This document shows, one piece after another, positions 27,705 to 38,303 of a stretch of DNA of 64,000 nt. Source of the DNA: Gallionella sp. (GTDB lineage: Bacteria > Pseudomonadota > Gammaproteobacteria > Burkholderiales > Gallionellaceae); contig PLWV01000005.1 of NCBI GenBank assembly GCA_003153155.1, forward strand, positions 74,340-138,339, written 5' to 3'. The notes under the pieces were generated by a model. It was not told where the DNA came from, ran no database searches, and saw only the letters and a program-made list of their open reading frames with translations. The position numbers and the translations under genes are program-made. How positions within the stretch are numbered: position 1 is the stretch's first letter; each line of letters opens with the position of its first letter.

Positions 27705-29071
27705 TTACCTTGCTCGCATTTGTAGTCGCGATCGCGCTGTTGGTGGTGTTCCATGAGTTCGGGCACTATTGGGTGGCGCGCCGCTGCGGTGTGAAGGTGC
27801 TGCGTTTTTCGCTGGGCTTTGGCAATGTGATTTACAGCAAGCGCTTTGCCAACAGTGATACCGAGTGGGTGATTTCCGCAGTTCCGCTGGGTGGCTACGT
27901 CAAGATGCTCGACGAGCGCGAAGAAGAAGTTGCTCCGGAGGATTTGCCCTATGCCTTCAATCGAAAGCCGGTGTTGCAGCGCATGGCGATTGTGGTGGCC
28001 GGGCCGCTGGCGAATTTTCTGCTGGCCATTGTGTTGTATTGGGGTTTATTTATTCACGGCGTACCGGGGCTGAAACCGACTCTGGGCGATGTGCCGCAAG
28101 GCACGCCCGCGGCCATCGCGCAGATGCAATCAGGTGAAACCATACTCAGTATCAATGGCGAGACTATCCCGAGTTGGCAGGAATTGCATTGGACGTTGCT
28201 GAATTTGGTGTTGAAACAAGGCGAGGTGAAAGTCGAAGCGCAAAGTGCCAGCGGCGCGCCGCTGTTTCACTTGCTGGATATCAGCGGCCTGGAAGCGAAG
28301 GATCTGGATAGCGAGTTTCTCGATAAGCTCGGCTTGCATCTCTATCAACCTGTTGTCTTGCCCGTCATCGGTAATGTTGCCGAAGACAGCGTGGCACAAC
28401 GCGCCGGCCTGCAACAGGGCGATCACATTCTGCGCGCCAATGGTGCAGCGATGCAGCGATGGATGGACGTGGTGGAGGTGATACGCGCGCACCCTGAACA
28501 AGCAGTGCAACTGGAGATTCGTCGTGAAGATGGGCAGCGCGGCGCATTGACATTGCAGATCACCGTGGTTCCGCAAGCCGTCGCCGAATCCGGCAAAACA
28601 GTGGGCAAGATCGGCGCGGGGCCGAAAGTGGATGAGGCCGCATGGCAAGCGATGTTCATTGAGGTGAGTTACGGCCCTCTGGAAGCGTTGACGCAGTCGC
28701 TGCGCAAGACTTGGGAAACCTCCGTGATCAGCCTGGAAATGCTGGGCAAGATGGTGATGGGTGAGGTGTCGATGAAAAATTTGAGCGGCCCGATCACGAT
28801 TGCTGATTACGCCGGGCAGTCCGCAAAAATGGGTGTGGTGGCTTACCTGAGCTTTCTGGCGTTGATCAGCATCAGTCTCGGGGTGTTGAATTTGCTGCCC
28901 ATCCCTTTATTGGACGGAGGGCACTTGCTGTATTATGTCGCCGAATTGGTCAAGGGTAGTCCGGCCTCCGAACTGGCCTGGGAAATTGGCCAGAAGATAG
29001 GCATCGCGCTGCTGGGCACACTGATGGTCTTTGCTATATATAACGATATTAATCGCTTGGTTTCAGGCTAA
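27701..29071 (+). CDS. rseP: Site-2 intramembrane zinc protease RseP
   Basis: Cuts anti-sigma factors in the inner membrane during envelope stress. Zinc motif [10 protein letters not shown] (His 18 and 22), two PDZ domains in the middle (about 110-290) and the third metal-site motif [16 protein letters not shown]. 456 residues, four membrane segments expected. ATGA overlap with dxr, and bamA follows after three bases, the standard beta/gammaproteobacterial order. Confidence 0.96.
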   Translation: MITLLAFVVAIALLVVFHEFGHYWVARRCGVKVLRFSLGFGNVIYSKRFANSDTEWVISAVPLGGYVKMLDEREEEVAPEDLPYAFNRKPVLQRMAIVVAGPLANFLLAIVLYWGLFIHGVPGLKPTLGDVPQGTPAAIAQMQSGETILSINGETIPSWQELHWTLLNLVLKQGEVKVEAQSASGAPLFHLLDISGLEAKDLDSEFLDKLGLHLYQPVVLPVIGNVAEDSVAQRAGLQQGDHILRANGAAMQRWMDVVEVIRAHPEQAVQLEIRREDGQRGALTLQITVVPQAVAESGKTVGKIGAGPKVDEAAWQAMFIEVSYGPLEALTQSLRKTWETSVISLEMLGKMVMGEVSMKNLSGPITIADYAGQSAKMGVVAYLSFLALISISLGVLNLLPIPLLDGGHLLYYVAELVKGSPASELAWEIGQKIGIALLGTLMVFAIYNDINRLVSG

Positions 29072-29074
29072 ATA

Positions 29075-31366
29075 ATGAACACAAAAAAGCTGGCAGGCAT
29101 GATCTTCCTGCTCTGTATCTCACCCGGTTTTATCTCTCCTGTTTGGGCAATCGAGCCGTTCACCGTCAAGGACATTCGCGTCGAGGGCATTCAGCGTACC
29201 GAAGCCGGGACGGTGTTTAGTTATCTGCCTATCAAGGTCGGAGAAACTATGGATAACGAACAGGCCGCTGCGGCGATTCACGCCTTGTATGCCACGGGGT
29301 TTTTTAAAGATGTGCGCCTGAAAGTCGAGCAGGGCGTGTTGATCGTGCAGGTGCGGGAGAGGCCTTCGATTGCAAGTATTGAGGTTAATGGGGTTAAGGA
29401 TTTTCCTAAGGATCAACTCAAGGAAAGCATGAAATATGCGGGGCTTGCCGAAGCGCGCATTTTCGACAAAGGCGCGCTGGATAAAGCCACCCAGGAACTG
29501 AAACGCCAGTACGTTGCGCGTGGCAAATATGCCGTCAAGGTGACGACCACCGTCACCGAACTGGAACGCAATCGGGTTAGCATCGTGTTTAATGTGGTGG
29601 AAGGCGAAGTTTCCAAAATCAAGCAGATCAATCTGGTCGGCAATCATGCCTACTCAGAAGCTGCGTTGCTGGATTTGATGAAACTCGGGACACCGGTCTG
29701 GTTCAGCTGGTTCAGCAGCAACGATCAATATTCCAAGCAAAAGCTGTCCGCCGACATGGAGACGCTGCGTTCGTTTTATATGGACAGCGGCTACCTGGAA
29801 TTTAATATTGATTCAACCCAGGTTTCGATCACGCCGGACAAGAAGGATATTTACATCACTATCAATTTCACCGAGGGCGAGAAATATACCGTCGCTAAGG
29901 TGAGTGTATCCGGTGATACGCTGATACCAAAAGCAGAAATTGAAAAGCTGGTGCTGGTGAAAGCAGGGGATACTTTTTCGCGCAAGGATATGACCGAAAC
30001 CAGCAAGAAAATCGGAGAACGTTTGGGGCAGGAGGGTTATGCCTTCGCCAATGTGAATGCAATTCCGGAAATCGATAAGGAAAATCACCAAGTCTCTTTT
30101 AATTTTGTGGTGGATCCCGGCCAGCGCGTGTATATTCGCCGCATTAACGTTGCCGGAAATAACAAAACCCGCGATGAGGTCATACGCCGCGAGTTCCGCC
30201 AGACTGAAGGCGAGTGGTTCGATGTGGAAAAAATCAAGAAATCCAAGCAGCGCGTTGACAAGCTGGATTTCTTTTCCGAGGTTAATATTGAAACTCCGGC
30301 AGTACAAGGCGCGGCAGACCAGGTGGATGTGGATGTGTCGGTCAAGGAGAAATCAACCGGAAGTGTTTCGGTGGGTGCAGGCTTTTCAAGTGGCGAAGGC
30401 CTTGTGCTGACAGGGAGTGTGACGCAGGCTAATCTGTTCGGCACTGGCAATTACCTTTCCACTCAAATCAACACCGGGAAAGTTAATCAGGTCTACTCGG
30501 TTTCCTACACCAATCCCTATTTCACCGATGATGGTGTAAGTCGCGGCTTTGATATTTATAAGCGCAACACCGATTCGCAAAGTACGGCGATCAGCCAATA
30601 CTCATCGCATACTTTGGGCAGTGGTGTGCGTTTTGGTGTGCCGATAGCCGAGGAAGAGACGATCAGCTATGGTCTGGCGGTCGAAAGAACTCAATTGGGG
30701 TTATTCCCAACCAGCCCGGCGCGATTGATGGAATACGTCAACGTTTCCGGTACGACCAACGACAATTTGTTGGGAACGATCGGTTGGGGCAGAGATAGCC
30801 TCAACAGTGCAATTTATACCACCGAAGGGACGATGCAACGCGCCTTTGCGGAAATCGCGTTGCCGGTGTTCGACATGCGTTACTACAAGCTGAATTACCA
30901 GCATCAATGGTTTCATCCGCTGAGCAAAGATGTCACCCTGCTGCTGCATGGCGAGGCTGGCATTGCAGGTGGTTATGGCGGCCAGCAATTGCCGTTCTTC
31001 AAGAATTTTTATGCCGGCGGCCCCGGCTCGGTGCGTGGCTATGATGCAAATTCGCTTGGTCCGCGCGATACGTCGGATGCGGTATTGGGAGGCCCGCGTC
31101 GCGTGCTTGGCGGAACCGAGTTGTTGATGCCATTCCCGGGGACGGGCAATGAAAAATCCGTGCGCCTGAGCGGATTTGTCGATGCGGGAGCGGTCTATGG
31201 GCCCGGTGATCTGCCGGGCAGTGCCGGATTGCGCTATTCTGCAGGCGTGGCCGTTACATGGATATCTCCGGTGGGGCCGCTTAAATTTAGTTATGCTGTG
31301 CCGATCAATAAACAGCCGGTGGACAAATTGCAAAAATTCCAATTTACTTTGGGTTCGGTGTTCTGA
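29075..31366 (+). CDS. bamA: Outer membrane protein assembly factor BamA
   Basis: Core of the BAM complex that inserts beta-barrel proteins. The 763-residue precursor has a signal peptide (FLLCISPGFISPVWA), five POTRA domains (about 24-425) and a C-terminal 16-strand barrel with GGPGSVRGYDANSLGPRD, the loop-6 VRGY motif. It ends in a terminal Phe (LGSVF). Confidence 0.97.
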   Translation: MNTKKLAGMIFLLCISPGFISPVWAIEPFTVKDIRVEGIQRTEAGTVFSYLPIKVGETMDNEQAAAAIHALYATGFFKDVRLKVEQGVLIVQVRERPSIASIEVNGVKDFPKDQLKESMKYAGLAEARIFDKGALDKATQELKRQYVARGKYAVKVTTTVTELERNRVSIVFNVVEGEVSKIKQINLVGNHAYSEAALLDLMKLGTPVWFSWFSSNDQYSKQKLSADMETLRSFYMDSGYLEFNIDSTQVSITPDKKDIYITINFTEGEKYTVAKVSVSGDTLIPKAEIEKLVLVKAGDTFSRKDMTETSKKIGERLGQEGYAFANVNAIPEIDKENHQVSFNFVVDPGQRVYIRRINVAGNNKTRDEVIRREFRQTEGEWFDVEKIKKSKQRVDKLDFFSEVNIETPAVQGAADQVDVDVSVKEKSTGSVSVGAGFSSGEGLVLTGSVTQANLFGTGNYLSTQINTGKVNQVYSVSYTNPYFTDDGVSRGFDIYKRNTDSQSTAISQYSSHTLGSGVRFGVPIAEEETISYGLAVERTQLGLFPTSPARLMEYVNVSGTTNDNLLGTIGWGRDSLNSAIYTTEGTMQRAFAEIALPVFDMRYYKLNYQHQWFHPLSKDVTLLLHGEAGIAGGYGGQQLPFFKNFYAGGPGSVRGYDANSLGPRDTSDAVLGGPRRVLGGTELLMPFPGTGNEKSVRLSGFVDAGAVYGPGDLPGSAGLRYSAGVAVTWISPVGPLKFSYAVPINKQPVDKLQKFQFTLGSVF

Positions 31367-31373
31367 TCAGCGT

Positions 31374-31444
31374 GTAGCTGGTAGCCGGTAGCTGGTAGCA
31401 AAACCCGCTTGGCTACAAACTACGGGCTACGAGCTACGAGCTAC
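31374..31444. repeat. GTAGCTGGTAGC tandem/inverted repeat between bamA and skp
   Basis: Left arm 31374-31399 is GTAGCTGGTAGCCGGTAGCT and more, right arm 31412-31444 is GCTAC-type units in mirror orientation (GCTACGAGCTACGAGCTAC). A long imperfect stem forms. It lies inside an operon, so it may shape mRNA stability between bamA and skp. Confidence 0.75.
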
Positions 31445-31470
31445 GTTTTATGATGTGTAAGGAGTGGATA

Positions 31471-31980
31471 ATGAAGACAATAATCAAAGCAGGTATGTTG
31501 GCCGTGTTGTTCAGTGCGGGAGCGGCACTGGCCGCGGATTTCAAAGTGGGCGTGGTGGATACCGAGCGCGTGTTGCGTGAGTCTGCTCCCGCGATGAAGG
31601 CGGAAAGTAAAATTGAAAAGGAATTTTCCGGACGCGACCAGGAAATCAAGAAGTTGATGACACAGGCGAAAGAGTTACAAGCCTTGCTGGACAAGGAAGA
31701 CGGTAAGCTTTCAGATGCCGATCATCGCAACAAGGAACGCGAATTGACTGCCATGAATGTGGACTTGCAACGCATGCAGCGCGAGTTTCGCGAGGATTTG
31801 AATTTGCGCAAGAACGAAGAACTAGCCATCGTACTGGAGCAGACCAACAAGGCTATTCAGGCGATTGCCGAAGCGGAGAAGTTTGACCTGATTTTGCAGG
31901 AAGCGGTGTATCGTAATCCAAAAATAGACATCACCGACTTGGTGATTAAGCATCTTGCCGATAGCAAGGCTGGCAAATAG
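31471..31980 (+). CDS. skp: Periplasmic chaperone Skp/OmpH
   Basis: Holds unfolded outer-membrane proteins on their way to BamA. Signal peptide [20 protein letters not shown], then [21 protein letters not shown] and a long charged coiled coil. AAGGAG at 31459-31464 decides for the ATG at 31471. 169 residues. Confidence 0.93.
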   Translation: MKTIIKAGMLAVLFSAGAALAADFKVGVVDTERVLRESAPAMKAESKIEKEFSGRDQEIKKLMTQAKELQALLDKEDGKLSDADHRNKERELTAMNVDLQRMQREFREDLNLRKNEELAIVLEQTNKAIQAIAEAEKFDLILQEAVYRNPKIDITDLVIKHLADSKAGK

Positions 31981-31994
31981 GCGGTATTGCTCGT

Positions 31995-33032
31995 ATGACT
32001 GTTTCCTACCGGTTATCTGAGATTGCAGCGCGGTTGGGCGGGCGGGTATTGGGTCGTGCCGAGGCGTGTATCTCTCAAGTTGCAACGCTGGAAACTGCGC
32101 AACCTGCTCAAATCAGCTTCCTCGTCAACAGTAAATATCGCGCGCAGCTTGCCAGCACCCGAGCCGGTGCAGTGATTCTTGGTGAAGCCGATGCGGATGC
32201 AACTGACTTGCCGCGCATCATCTCGGATAACCCTTACGCGTATTTCGCCAAGGTTTCGGCTTTGCTAAATCCTTTGCCGGAAGCCAAGCCCGGTATTCAT
32301 CCCAGTGCGGTCATCGGCGCGGGGGCGAAGATAGACGCGACTGCCAGTATCGCAGCGACTGCCGTGATCGGCGCGGGTGCAACGATAGGAGCGTTCAGCG
32401 TGATCGGCGCGGGCTGCTATGTTGGCGAGAATGTGGTCGTCGGCAGCCATGCGCGACTGTATCCGCGTGTGGTGATTTATCACGGCTGCCTGATAGGCGA
32501 TAACCTGATTGCGCATTCCGGTGCGGTGATTGGTTCGGATGGTTTCGGCATCGCGATGGATGAGGGGCACTGGATCAAGATTCCGCAGATCGGTCGTGTG
32601 GTGATCGGCAATGATGTGGAGATCGGCGCGAACACCACCGTCGATCGCGGCGCATTGGATGACACGGTGATCGAGGACGGCGTGAAGCTGGACAACCAGA
32701 TTCAAGTCGCGCATAACGTGCGCATCGGCGCACACACCGCAATCGCAGGGTGTGTAGGCATCGCGGGCAGCACCACCATCGGGCGCTACTGCCGGATTGG
32801 CGGTAGTGCGGGGATTCTGGGGCATTTGCAAATAGCTGATCATGTGGAAATCGCGGCGTTTACCCTGATAGGAAAGTCTATCCGCGAAGCAGGTTCCTAC
32901 ACTGGCATTTTTCCGTTTGCCAAGACCGAAGACTGGCGCAAGAACACCGTGCATCTGCGCCATCTGGACGATCTGGCGAAGCGCATCAAAACATTGGAAC
33001 AAGAGCTTAAATCCTTAAATTTGAAACATTAA
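31995..33032 (+). CDS. lpxD: UDP-3-O-(3-hydroxyacyl)glucosamine N-acyltransferase
   Basis: Third step of lipid A synthesis. N-terminal uridine-binding domain, then a left-handed beta-helix of hexapeptide repeats ([20 protein letters not shown]), NHIS-type centre [20 protein letters not shown] and a helical C-terminus. 345 residues. Confidence 0.96.
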   Translation: MTVSYRLSEIAARLGGRVLGRAEACISQVATLETAQPAQISFLVNSKYRAQLASTRAGAVILGEADADATDLPRIISDNPYAYFAKVSALLNPLPEAKPGIHPSAVIGAGAKIDATASIAATAVIGAGATIGAFSVIGAGCYVGENVVVGSHARLYPRVVIYHGCLIGDNLIAHSGAVIGSDGFGIAMDEGHWIKIPQIGRVVIGNDVEIGANTTVDRGALDDTVIEDGVKLDNQIQVAHNVRIGAHTAIAGCVGIAGSTTIGRYCRIGGSAGILGHLQIADHVEIAAFTLIGKSIREAGSYTGIFPFAKTEDWRKNTVHLRHLDDLAKRIKTLEQELKSLNLKH

Positions 33033-33060
33033 AACGGGCATTACTAAAAAGGAAAGACTG

Positions 33061-33537
33061 ATGAGTACGCAAGACGAAAAACTTTTGTCCGGGCACCCGA
33101 TGGACATAAACGAAATTCTCGAACTTCTGCCGCACCGCTATCCGTTTCTGTTGATAGACCGCGTGCTGTCGATGGAACCCGACAAGAGCATCGTGGCACT
33201 GAAAAATGTGACCATCAATGAACCGTTTTTTCCCGGACACTATCCCCACCATCCGGTGATGCCGGGTGTGCTGATCATCGAAGCGATGGCACAAGCATCT
33301 GCGTTGTTATCTTTTAAATCCATGGGGGTAAAGTCTGACGGGAAGTCCGTGTATTACTTCGCGGGTATTGACGGCGCGCGTTTCAGGCGCCCGGTTGGCC
33401 CGGGCGACCAATTGATCATCAAGGCGACGCTCGTTCGCAGTATGCGCGGTTTGTTCAAATTCAGCGCGACCGCTGAAGTCGACGGCCAACTGGTGGCCGA
33501 AGCGGAATTGATGTGCACTGTCAAATCGGTGGCTTGA
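33061..33537 (+). CDS. fabZ: 3-hydroxyacyl-[acyl-carrier-protein] dehydratase FabZ
   Basis: Dehydrates 3-hydroxyacyl-ACP in fatty acid elongation. Hot-dog fold with [15 protein letters not shown] and catalytic [20 protein letters not shown]. 158 residues. AAGGAAAG lies before the ATG; TGATG overlap with lpxA. Confidence 0.96.
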   Translation: MSTQDEKLLSGHPMDINEILELLPHRYPFLLIDRVLSMEPDKSIVALKNVTINEPFFPGHYPHHPVMPGVLIIEAMAQASALLSFKSMGVKSDGKSVYYFAGIDGARFRRPVGPGDQLIIKATLVRSMRGLFKFSATAEVDGQLVAEAELMCTVKSVA

Positions 33538-34307
33538 TGCGACACGCTACCGCCCTCATTCATCCCAACGCCAAACTCGCCGATGATGTCGAGGTGGGTG
33601 CTTATTCCATCATCGGCGAGCATGTCGAGATCGATGCAGGCACGGTGATTGGCCCGCACGTGGTAGTCGAGGGGCACACCCTTATCGGTAAAAACAACCG
33701 TATCTTTCAGTTTAATTCTGTAGGAGCTATTCCCCAAGACAAGAAATATGCAGGTGAGCCGACGCGTCTGGAGATAGGTGATAACAACACTATTCGCGAA
33801 TTCTGCACCCTCAATACCGGCACGGTGCAGGATGCCGGTGTCACGCGCATAGGTAACGACAATTGGATCATGGCCTACGTGCATGTTGCCCACGACTGCC
33901 AGATTGGTAGTCACACCATCATGGCGAATGGAGCGACTCTGGGCGGTCATGTGCATGTGGGTGACTGGGTTTTTCTGGGCGGGCTATCCGGTGTGCATCA
34001 GTTCGTGCGTATCGGCGCACATGCGATGACCGGTTTTCAGACACGATTGGCGCAGGACCTGCCGCCTTATGTTACCGCTGCGGACAATCCGGCTGTGGCG
34101 CATGGCATCAACTCGGAAGGTTTGAAACGGCGTGGATTTTCCAGCGATTCCATCATGGCAATCAAGCGGGCCTACAAAACGCTATACAGGTCCGGCCTTA
34201 GTTTGGAGGATGCCAAAGTCGCGATCCAGTCGCAATTGGCTGAGAATAAAGATTTGCAATTGTTGGTAGATTTCCTCGCCGCTACAACGCGCGGCATCAT
34301 TCGTTAA
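33537..34307 (+). CDS. lpxA: UDP-N-acetylglucosamine O-acyltransferase
   Basis: First step of lipid A synthesis. Hexapeptide repeats ([19 protein letters not shown]), catalytic His region [20 protein letters not shown] and the C-terminal [20 protein letters not shown]. Start taken at 33537, whose A is shared with the fabZ stop; an upstream in-frame ATG at 33513 lies inside fabZ. 256 residues. Confidence 0.96.
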   Translation: MRHATALIHPNAKLADDVEVGAYSIIGEHVEIDAGTVIGPHVVVEGHTLIGKNNRIFQFNSVGAIPQDKKYAGEPTRLEIGDNNTIREFCTLNTGTVQDAGVTRIGNDNWIMAYVHVAHDCQIGSHTIMANGATLGGHVHVGDWVFLGGLSGVHQFVRIGAHAMTGFQTRLAQDLPPYVTAADNPAVAHGINSEGLKRRGFSSDSIMAIKRAYKTLYRSGLSLEDAKVAIQSQLAENKDLQLLVDFLAATTRGIIR

Positions 34308-34320
34308 TCCTGATTTTGTT

Positions 34321-35481
34321 ATGGCACAAAAAGTTGTGATAGGTATGGTCGCGGGCGAAGCATCGGGCGATCTGCTCGGCAGCCACTTGATGGCAGCCCT
34401 GCAAGAAGCACGACCAGATTTAAAGTTCGTGGGCATCGGCGGTCCAAAGATGCAATCCGCAGGCATGGAAGTGTTGTTCCCGATGGAAAAGCTGGCAGTG
34501 AACGGCTACGTCGAAGTGCTGCGCCACTATCTCGAGATCGTCGGCATTCGCCGCAAGCTGCGCGCCTATTTTCTGGCTAATCGCCCGGATTTGTTCATCG
34601 CGATAGACGCGCCGGATTTCAATATCGATTTGGAACTCGCGCTCAAGCAACAAGGCATACCCACCATCCACTACGTCAGTCCGTCGATATGGGCATGGCG
34701 CGGTGAGCGCATCCATAAAATAAAGCGCGCGGTTTCGCACATGCTTGCGCTGTTTCCGCATGAGCCCAAGCTCTACCGGCAAGCCGGTGTGCCGGTGGAT
34801 TATGTCGGGCACCCTCTTGCCGACATGTTGCCGGAGCAACCAAAGCGCGCCGAGATGCGCGAGACGATGCACATTTCGCTGAAAGCAAAGGTGTTCGCAT
34901 TTCTTCCCGGCAGTCGCCAGAGCGAAGTCAAATATCTTGCGCGCACCTATATCGAAACTGCCAAACTGATCTTGCAACAACTGCCGGACGCACGCTTTCT
35001 GGTGCCGCTGGTGAGCCGCGAAACGCGCGGAATTTTCGAGCAGGCCCTTTATGATTGCGATGCGCAGGAATTGCCGATCACCATGCTGTTCGGACATGCG
35101 CAGGATGCCATGATTGCCGCCGATGGCGTGTTGGTCGCATCAGGAACCGCCACGCTGGAAGCAGCCTTGCTCAAGCGGCCGATGGTGATCACCTATCGCA
35201 TGTCAGCGTTGTCGTGGTGGTTGATGAAGCGTAAAAGTTATCAGCCTTATTTCGGCTTGCCCAACATTTTGTGCGAACGCTTCGTCGTGCCGGAACTGAT
35301 GCAGGAAGATGCCACGCCGGAAAATCTCACCCAGGCGTTGCTCAATCTGGTCAACAACACGGAAGCCGTGGCGCAGTTGGAACAGACCTTCACCGCGTTG
35401 CATCAAACATTGCGCCAGAACACTGCGCAGAAAGCGGCTGCGGCTATCCTGCCCTATCTGCCTGCGCATGAGAACCTCTAA
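34321..35481 (+). CDS. lpxB: Lipid-A-disaccharide synthase
   Basis: Family 19 glycosyltransferase condensing UDP-diacylglucosamine with lipid X. GMVAGEASGDLLGSHLM at the N-terminus, FIAIDAPDFNID, HYVSPSIWAWRGERIHKIK and LPGSRQSEVKYL are family signatures. 386 residues. Confidence 0.96.
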   Translation: MAQKVVIGMVAGEASGDLLGSHLMAALQEARPDLKFVGIGGPKMQSAGMEVLFPMEKLAVNGYVEVLRHYLEIVGIRRKLRAYFLANRPDLFIAIDAPDFNIDLELALKQQGIPTIHYVSPSIWAWRGERIHKIKRAVSHMLALFPHEPKLYRQAGVPVDYVGHPLADMLPEQPKRAEMRETMHISLKAKVFAFLPGSRQSEVKYLARTYIETAKLILQQLPDARFLVPLVSRETRGIFEQALYDCDAQELPITMLFGHAQDAMIAADGVLVASGTATLEAALLKRPMVITYRMSALSWWLMKRKSYQPYFGLPNILCERFVVPELMQEDATPENLTQALLNLVNNTEAVAQLEQTFTALHQTLRQNTAQKAAAAILPYLPAHENL

Positions 35482-35901
35482 TAATCTACTGCGCGGTTCG
35501 ATACACCCGCAAGGAGTAGGCCGGTGGGTTCCCGGCGGCAATGTCGCCACCCTTCAGCTCGCTGCGTTGCACCAAAGGTACGCAATCCACTATCCGGCAA
35601 GCCGGATGTGGAATTGTCAGCGCGGTACTCGCTCCTCGCCTACCCATTTGGTATGTCTCGTTCGCTGCGCTGACCAGCGACTTGGCTGGCGTTTTTTTGC
35701 CAGCTTAGTCGAATGGCCATGCAAAGCTCCGTGCGCACCTTCGACTTTGCTCAGGACAGGCTTGCTCTCGAAGCGGCGGCTGCGACACGTTACTGGCGAA
35801 GCCAGCCGATTGCGGGAGCAGTCGCCAGTTGCCCCTCCCGCACCGGATGCTTCGCAACACCGTGTCAAGGCAACCTCGTTACGATTCTTAGAGGTTCACG
35901 A
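35482..35901. repeat. Repeat-filled spacer between lpxB and rnhB
   Basis: 420 bases without a gene. It contains a family A copy (35671-35719, ACCAGCGACTTGGCTGG ... CCAGCTTAGTCGAATGG), a TTCGACTTTGCTCAGGACAGG unit near 35743, and a G/C-rich unit near 35520-35620 (GGTGGGTTCCCGGCGGCAAT). An open frame runs from here into rnhB but looks non-coding. Confidence 0.7.
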
Positions 35902-36501
35902 ATGACCAATGTTGTGCTTATTTGTGGTGTGGATGAGGCCGGGCGAGGTCCGCTGGCCGGCCCGGTCAGCGCGGCAGCGGTGATACTCGACCCGGACTAT
36001 CCCATCGCAGGTTTGGCCGATTCCAAAAAACTTTCCGAACGGCAACGCGACCAACTGGCAATCATTATTCGCGAACGCGCGCTTGCATGGGCAGTGGCCT
36101 ACGCTGATGTGGGCGAAATTGACCAACTCAACATCCTGCAAGCCACGCTGCTGGCGATGCGCCGCGCCGTGCTGGCCTTGCACATCCAACCGCAGCAAGT
36201 GCTGGTGGATGGCCTGTATTGCCCGCAAACTGGCATTCCCAGTCAGGCCATCGTGAAGGGCGACAGTAAGGTCGCCGCGATTTCCGCCGCTTCGATCCTG
36301 GCGAAGACCGCGCGGGATGCGCTGATGCTGGAATTGCACGAAACCTATCCGCACTACGGCTTCGCCGACCACAAAGGTTATCCCACCGCCGCGCACCTCG
36401 CCGCGTTGCGCGAACATGGAGTATCGATCGTGCATCGCAAAAGTTTCAGGCCGGTGCGTGAATTGCTATCCCCTCTCCCGCATAACCAGCGACTTGGCTG
36501 A
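35902..36501 (+). CDS. rnhB: Ribonuclease HII with repeat-encoded C-terminus
   Basis: Removes ribonucleotides from RNA/DNA hybrids. Catalytic [14 protein letters not shown] at the N-terminus, [34 protein letters not shown] and [13 protein letters not shown] are conserved. Start at 35902 with AGAGG upstream; the longer frame reads through repeats. The last ten residues ([10 protein letters not shown]) and the stop come from a CCCTCTCCC repeat joined to a family A repeat. 199 residues. Confidence 0.95.
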   Translation: MTNVVLICGVDEAGRGPLAGPVSAAAVILDPDYPIAGLADSKKLSERQRDQLAIIIRERALAWAVAYADVGEIDQLNILQATLLAMRRAVLALHIQPQQVLVDGLYCPQTGIPSQAIVKGDSKVAAISAASILAKTARDALMLELHETYPHYGFADHKGYPTAAHLAALREHGVSIVHRKSFRPVRELLSPLPHNQRLG

Positions 36502-36626
36502 CGTATTTTGACAGCCTATAACCAGCCACTTGGTTGTCGTTCTTTGACAACCTAGTGGAATGGCTAAAAGTTTCATCAGTCGAATGGCTAGTAGTTATAT
36601 CAAGCGGGAGAGGGTTAGGGTGAGGG
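36469..36626 (+). repeat. Composite repeat: two family A units inside a CCCTCTCCC/GGGAGAGGG pair
   Basis: CCCCTCTCCCGC (36470-36481) opens and GCGGGAGAGGGTTAGGGTGA (36605-36624) closes the block. Between them are two family A palindromes (36482-36523 and 36518-36564) and extra TCGAATGGCTAGTAGTT tails. This looks like family A inserted into the loop of the other repeat. Confidence 0.8.
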
Positions 36627-36694
36627 TTTATAGAAGAGAGTGTCGCTTTTGAGGTATCGTATTACCTCATCAATAAGCAGACTGGTATCAAACC

Positions 36695-37150
36695 ATGACT
36701 CTGTTCAAACTAATCCATCTGCTTGCCGCCCTGATTTGGGTAGGCGGCATGTTCTTCGCCTACGTGGTGCTGCGTCCGGCTGCGGTAGAGGTACTCGAAC
36801 CGCCGCAGCGTCTGCGCCTGTGGGACGCGGTGTTTCGCCGCTTCTTCATCTGGGTGTGGGGCGCGGTCGCAACACTCATGGCCAGCGGCTTGTACCTGGT
36901 CTATTTGTATGGCGGCATCGCCCACGCGGCGCGTTACATCCACATCATGCTGGTCGTGGGGTTGGCGATGATGGTGATTTACGGCTACGTGTTCTTCGTT
37001 TGCTACGTGCCATTCAACTTGCATGTCGCAAAACAACGCTGGAAAGAGGCGGGACAGATGTTGGGCAAAATACGCAAACTGATCGCCGTCAATCTGGCGT
37101 TGGGTTTGCTGACCGTGTGCGTGGCGGTGATTGGCATGGCGTGGGCATAA
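36695..37150 (+). CDS. CopD-like integral membrane protein
   Basis: 151 residues with four hydrophobic helices: FKLIHLLAALIWVGGMFFAY, FIWVWGAVATLMASGLYLVY, IHIMLVVGLAMMVIYGYVFF and LIAVNLALGLLTVCVAVIGM. The H-x6-W-x-GG start and a His in the third helix recall the CopD/heme-binding membrane family. No substrate can be named. Confidence 0.65.
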   Translation: MTLFKLIHLLAALIWVGGMFFAYVVLRPAAVEVLEPPQRLRLWDAVFRRFFIWVWGAVATLMASGLYLVYLYGGIAHAARYIHIMLVVGLAMMVIYGYVFFVCYVPFNLHVAKQRWKEAGQMLGKIRKLIAVNLALGLLTVCVAVIGMAWA

Positions 37151-37292
37151 GCTGGCTTGCGGTAATGAGGCTAGCAGTAAATGAAGCCGGCCACTTTGGC
37201 ATACTATCACCCGATTTATAGCATTTTAAATTTCCGGCACATACCAGGGCATAGGAATTTTCTTTTTAACTTTCAGTTTGGGGAACGAATCG

Positions 37293-37718
37293 ATGGACGA
37301 AAAAAACACTGTCACTCAACTCAAAGAGCGTCTTAGTAAAGATAGTAATGATATCGAGGCAGCGGTATCTCTGGGTAACATCTTTTACGACAATGGGGAT
37401 GCCGGACAGGCCATACTCTATTACCGGCGTGCTCTTGATATCAATCCGGATTTGCCCGGTGTGCGTACCGATCTTGGCACGATGTATTGGCGCAATGACG
37501 ATATCAGCCTGGCTGAACAGGCTTTCCGTGACGCAATTGCCCGGGATTCAGGCTTCGGCTATGCCTATGTGAATCTTGGCTTGTTATTGCATCGTGCCAA
37601 AGACAATGTCACCGAGGCCCGCACTGTCTGGCAACAACTACTGACGGTTAATCCGGAGCATGATGTGGCGGCCAAGGCGCGCGAATTGTTGCAGGAAACG
37701 GCGGCGTTGGTTAACTGA
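37293..37718 (+). CDS. TPR-repeat protein
   Basis: 141 residues, about three tetratricopeptide repeats (AAVSLGNIFYDNGDAGQAIL, VRTDLGTMYWRNDDISLAEQ, AYVNLGLLLHRAKDNVTEAR). Probably a protein-protein adaptor; partner unknown. Start at the ATG with GGGGA eight bases upstream; a TTG at 37278 is less likely. Confidence 0.75.
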   Translation: MDEKNTVTQLKERLSKDSNDIEAAVSLGNIFYDNGDAGQAILYYRRALDINPDLPGVRTDLGTMYWRNDDISLAEQAFRDAIARDSGFGYAYVNLGLLLHRAKDNVTEARTVWQQLLTVNPEHDVAAKARELLQETAALVN

Positions 37719-37773
37719 TGTTCTAAGATCGCGCAGGCGAGCCATCGTCGCGTGCTTGTCAGCCTTTATTCAG

Positions 37774-38301
37774 TTACTTCTCCTCACCTAAATCAAGTCT
37801 ACGCACATAGTGGCAGGTATACCCGCCGCGATTCTTGACCAGATATTTCTGGTGGTATTCCTCGGCGCGAAAAAATTCTCTGAACGGCACGACTTCGGTG
37901 ACGACTTTGGCTGGCCAGTCGCCGGAGGCATCCATGGTTTTAATGACTTCTTCGGCGGTGTGCCTTTGTTCTTCGCCGAGGTAAAAGATCGCTGAACGGT
38001 ATTGCGTGCCGATGTCGTTGCCTTGACGGTTGCGCGTGGTCGGGTTGTGCATTCGGAAGAATTCGAACAGCAGGTGGCGGTAGCTGAGTTGTTGCGGGTT
38101 AAAAACGATTTTGAGCGATTCGGCATGGCCGGTGTTGCCGGTTTTCACCTGCTCATAGCGCGCATCCGGTGTGTCGCCGCCGGTATAGCCGACTTCGGTT
38201 GCCAGCACGCCGGGGATTTCCCGCACCAGTTCTTCCATGCCCCAGAAGCAGCCGCCGGCGAGGTAGGCGGTTTGTGATTGGATGTGGTCAGTTGTATTCA
38301 T
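37774..38301 (-). CDS. msrA: Peptide methionine (S)-S-oxide reductase
   Basis: Repairs oxidised methionine. Catalytic Cys 18 in AGGCFWGMEELV; VGYTGG, GHAESLKIVFNP and YHQKYLVKNRGGYTCHYV are conserved. 175 residues. It starts two bases after the smpB stop, so both are probably cotranscribed. Confidence 0.95.
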   Translation of the reverse strand: MNTTDHIQSQTAYLAGGCFWGMEELVREIPGVLATEVGYTGGDTPDARYEQVKTGNTGHAESLKIVFNPQQLSYRHLLFEFFRMHNPTTRNRQGNDIGTQYRSAIFYLGEEQRHTAEEVIKTMDASGDWPAKVVTEVVPFREFFRAEEYHQKYLVKNRGGYTCHYVRRLDLGEEK

Positions 38302-38303
38302 GG

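Noticed and set aside
35713-35901. 63-residue N-terminal extension of RNase HII
   Set aside because: It is repeat DNA; the ATG at 35902 gives the conserved start with AGAGG upstream.
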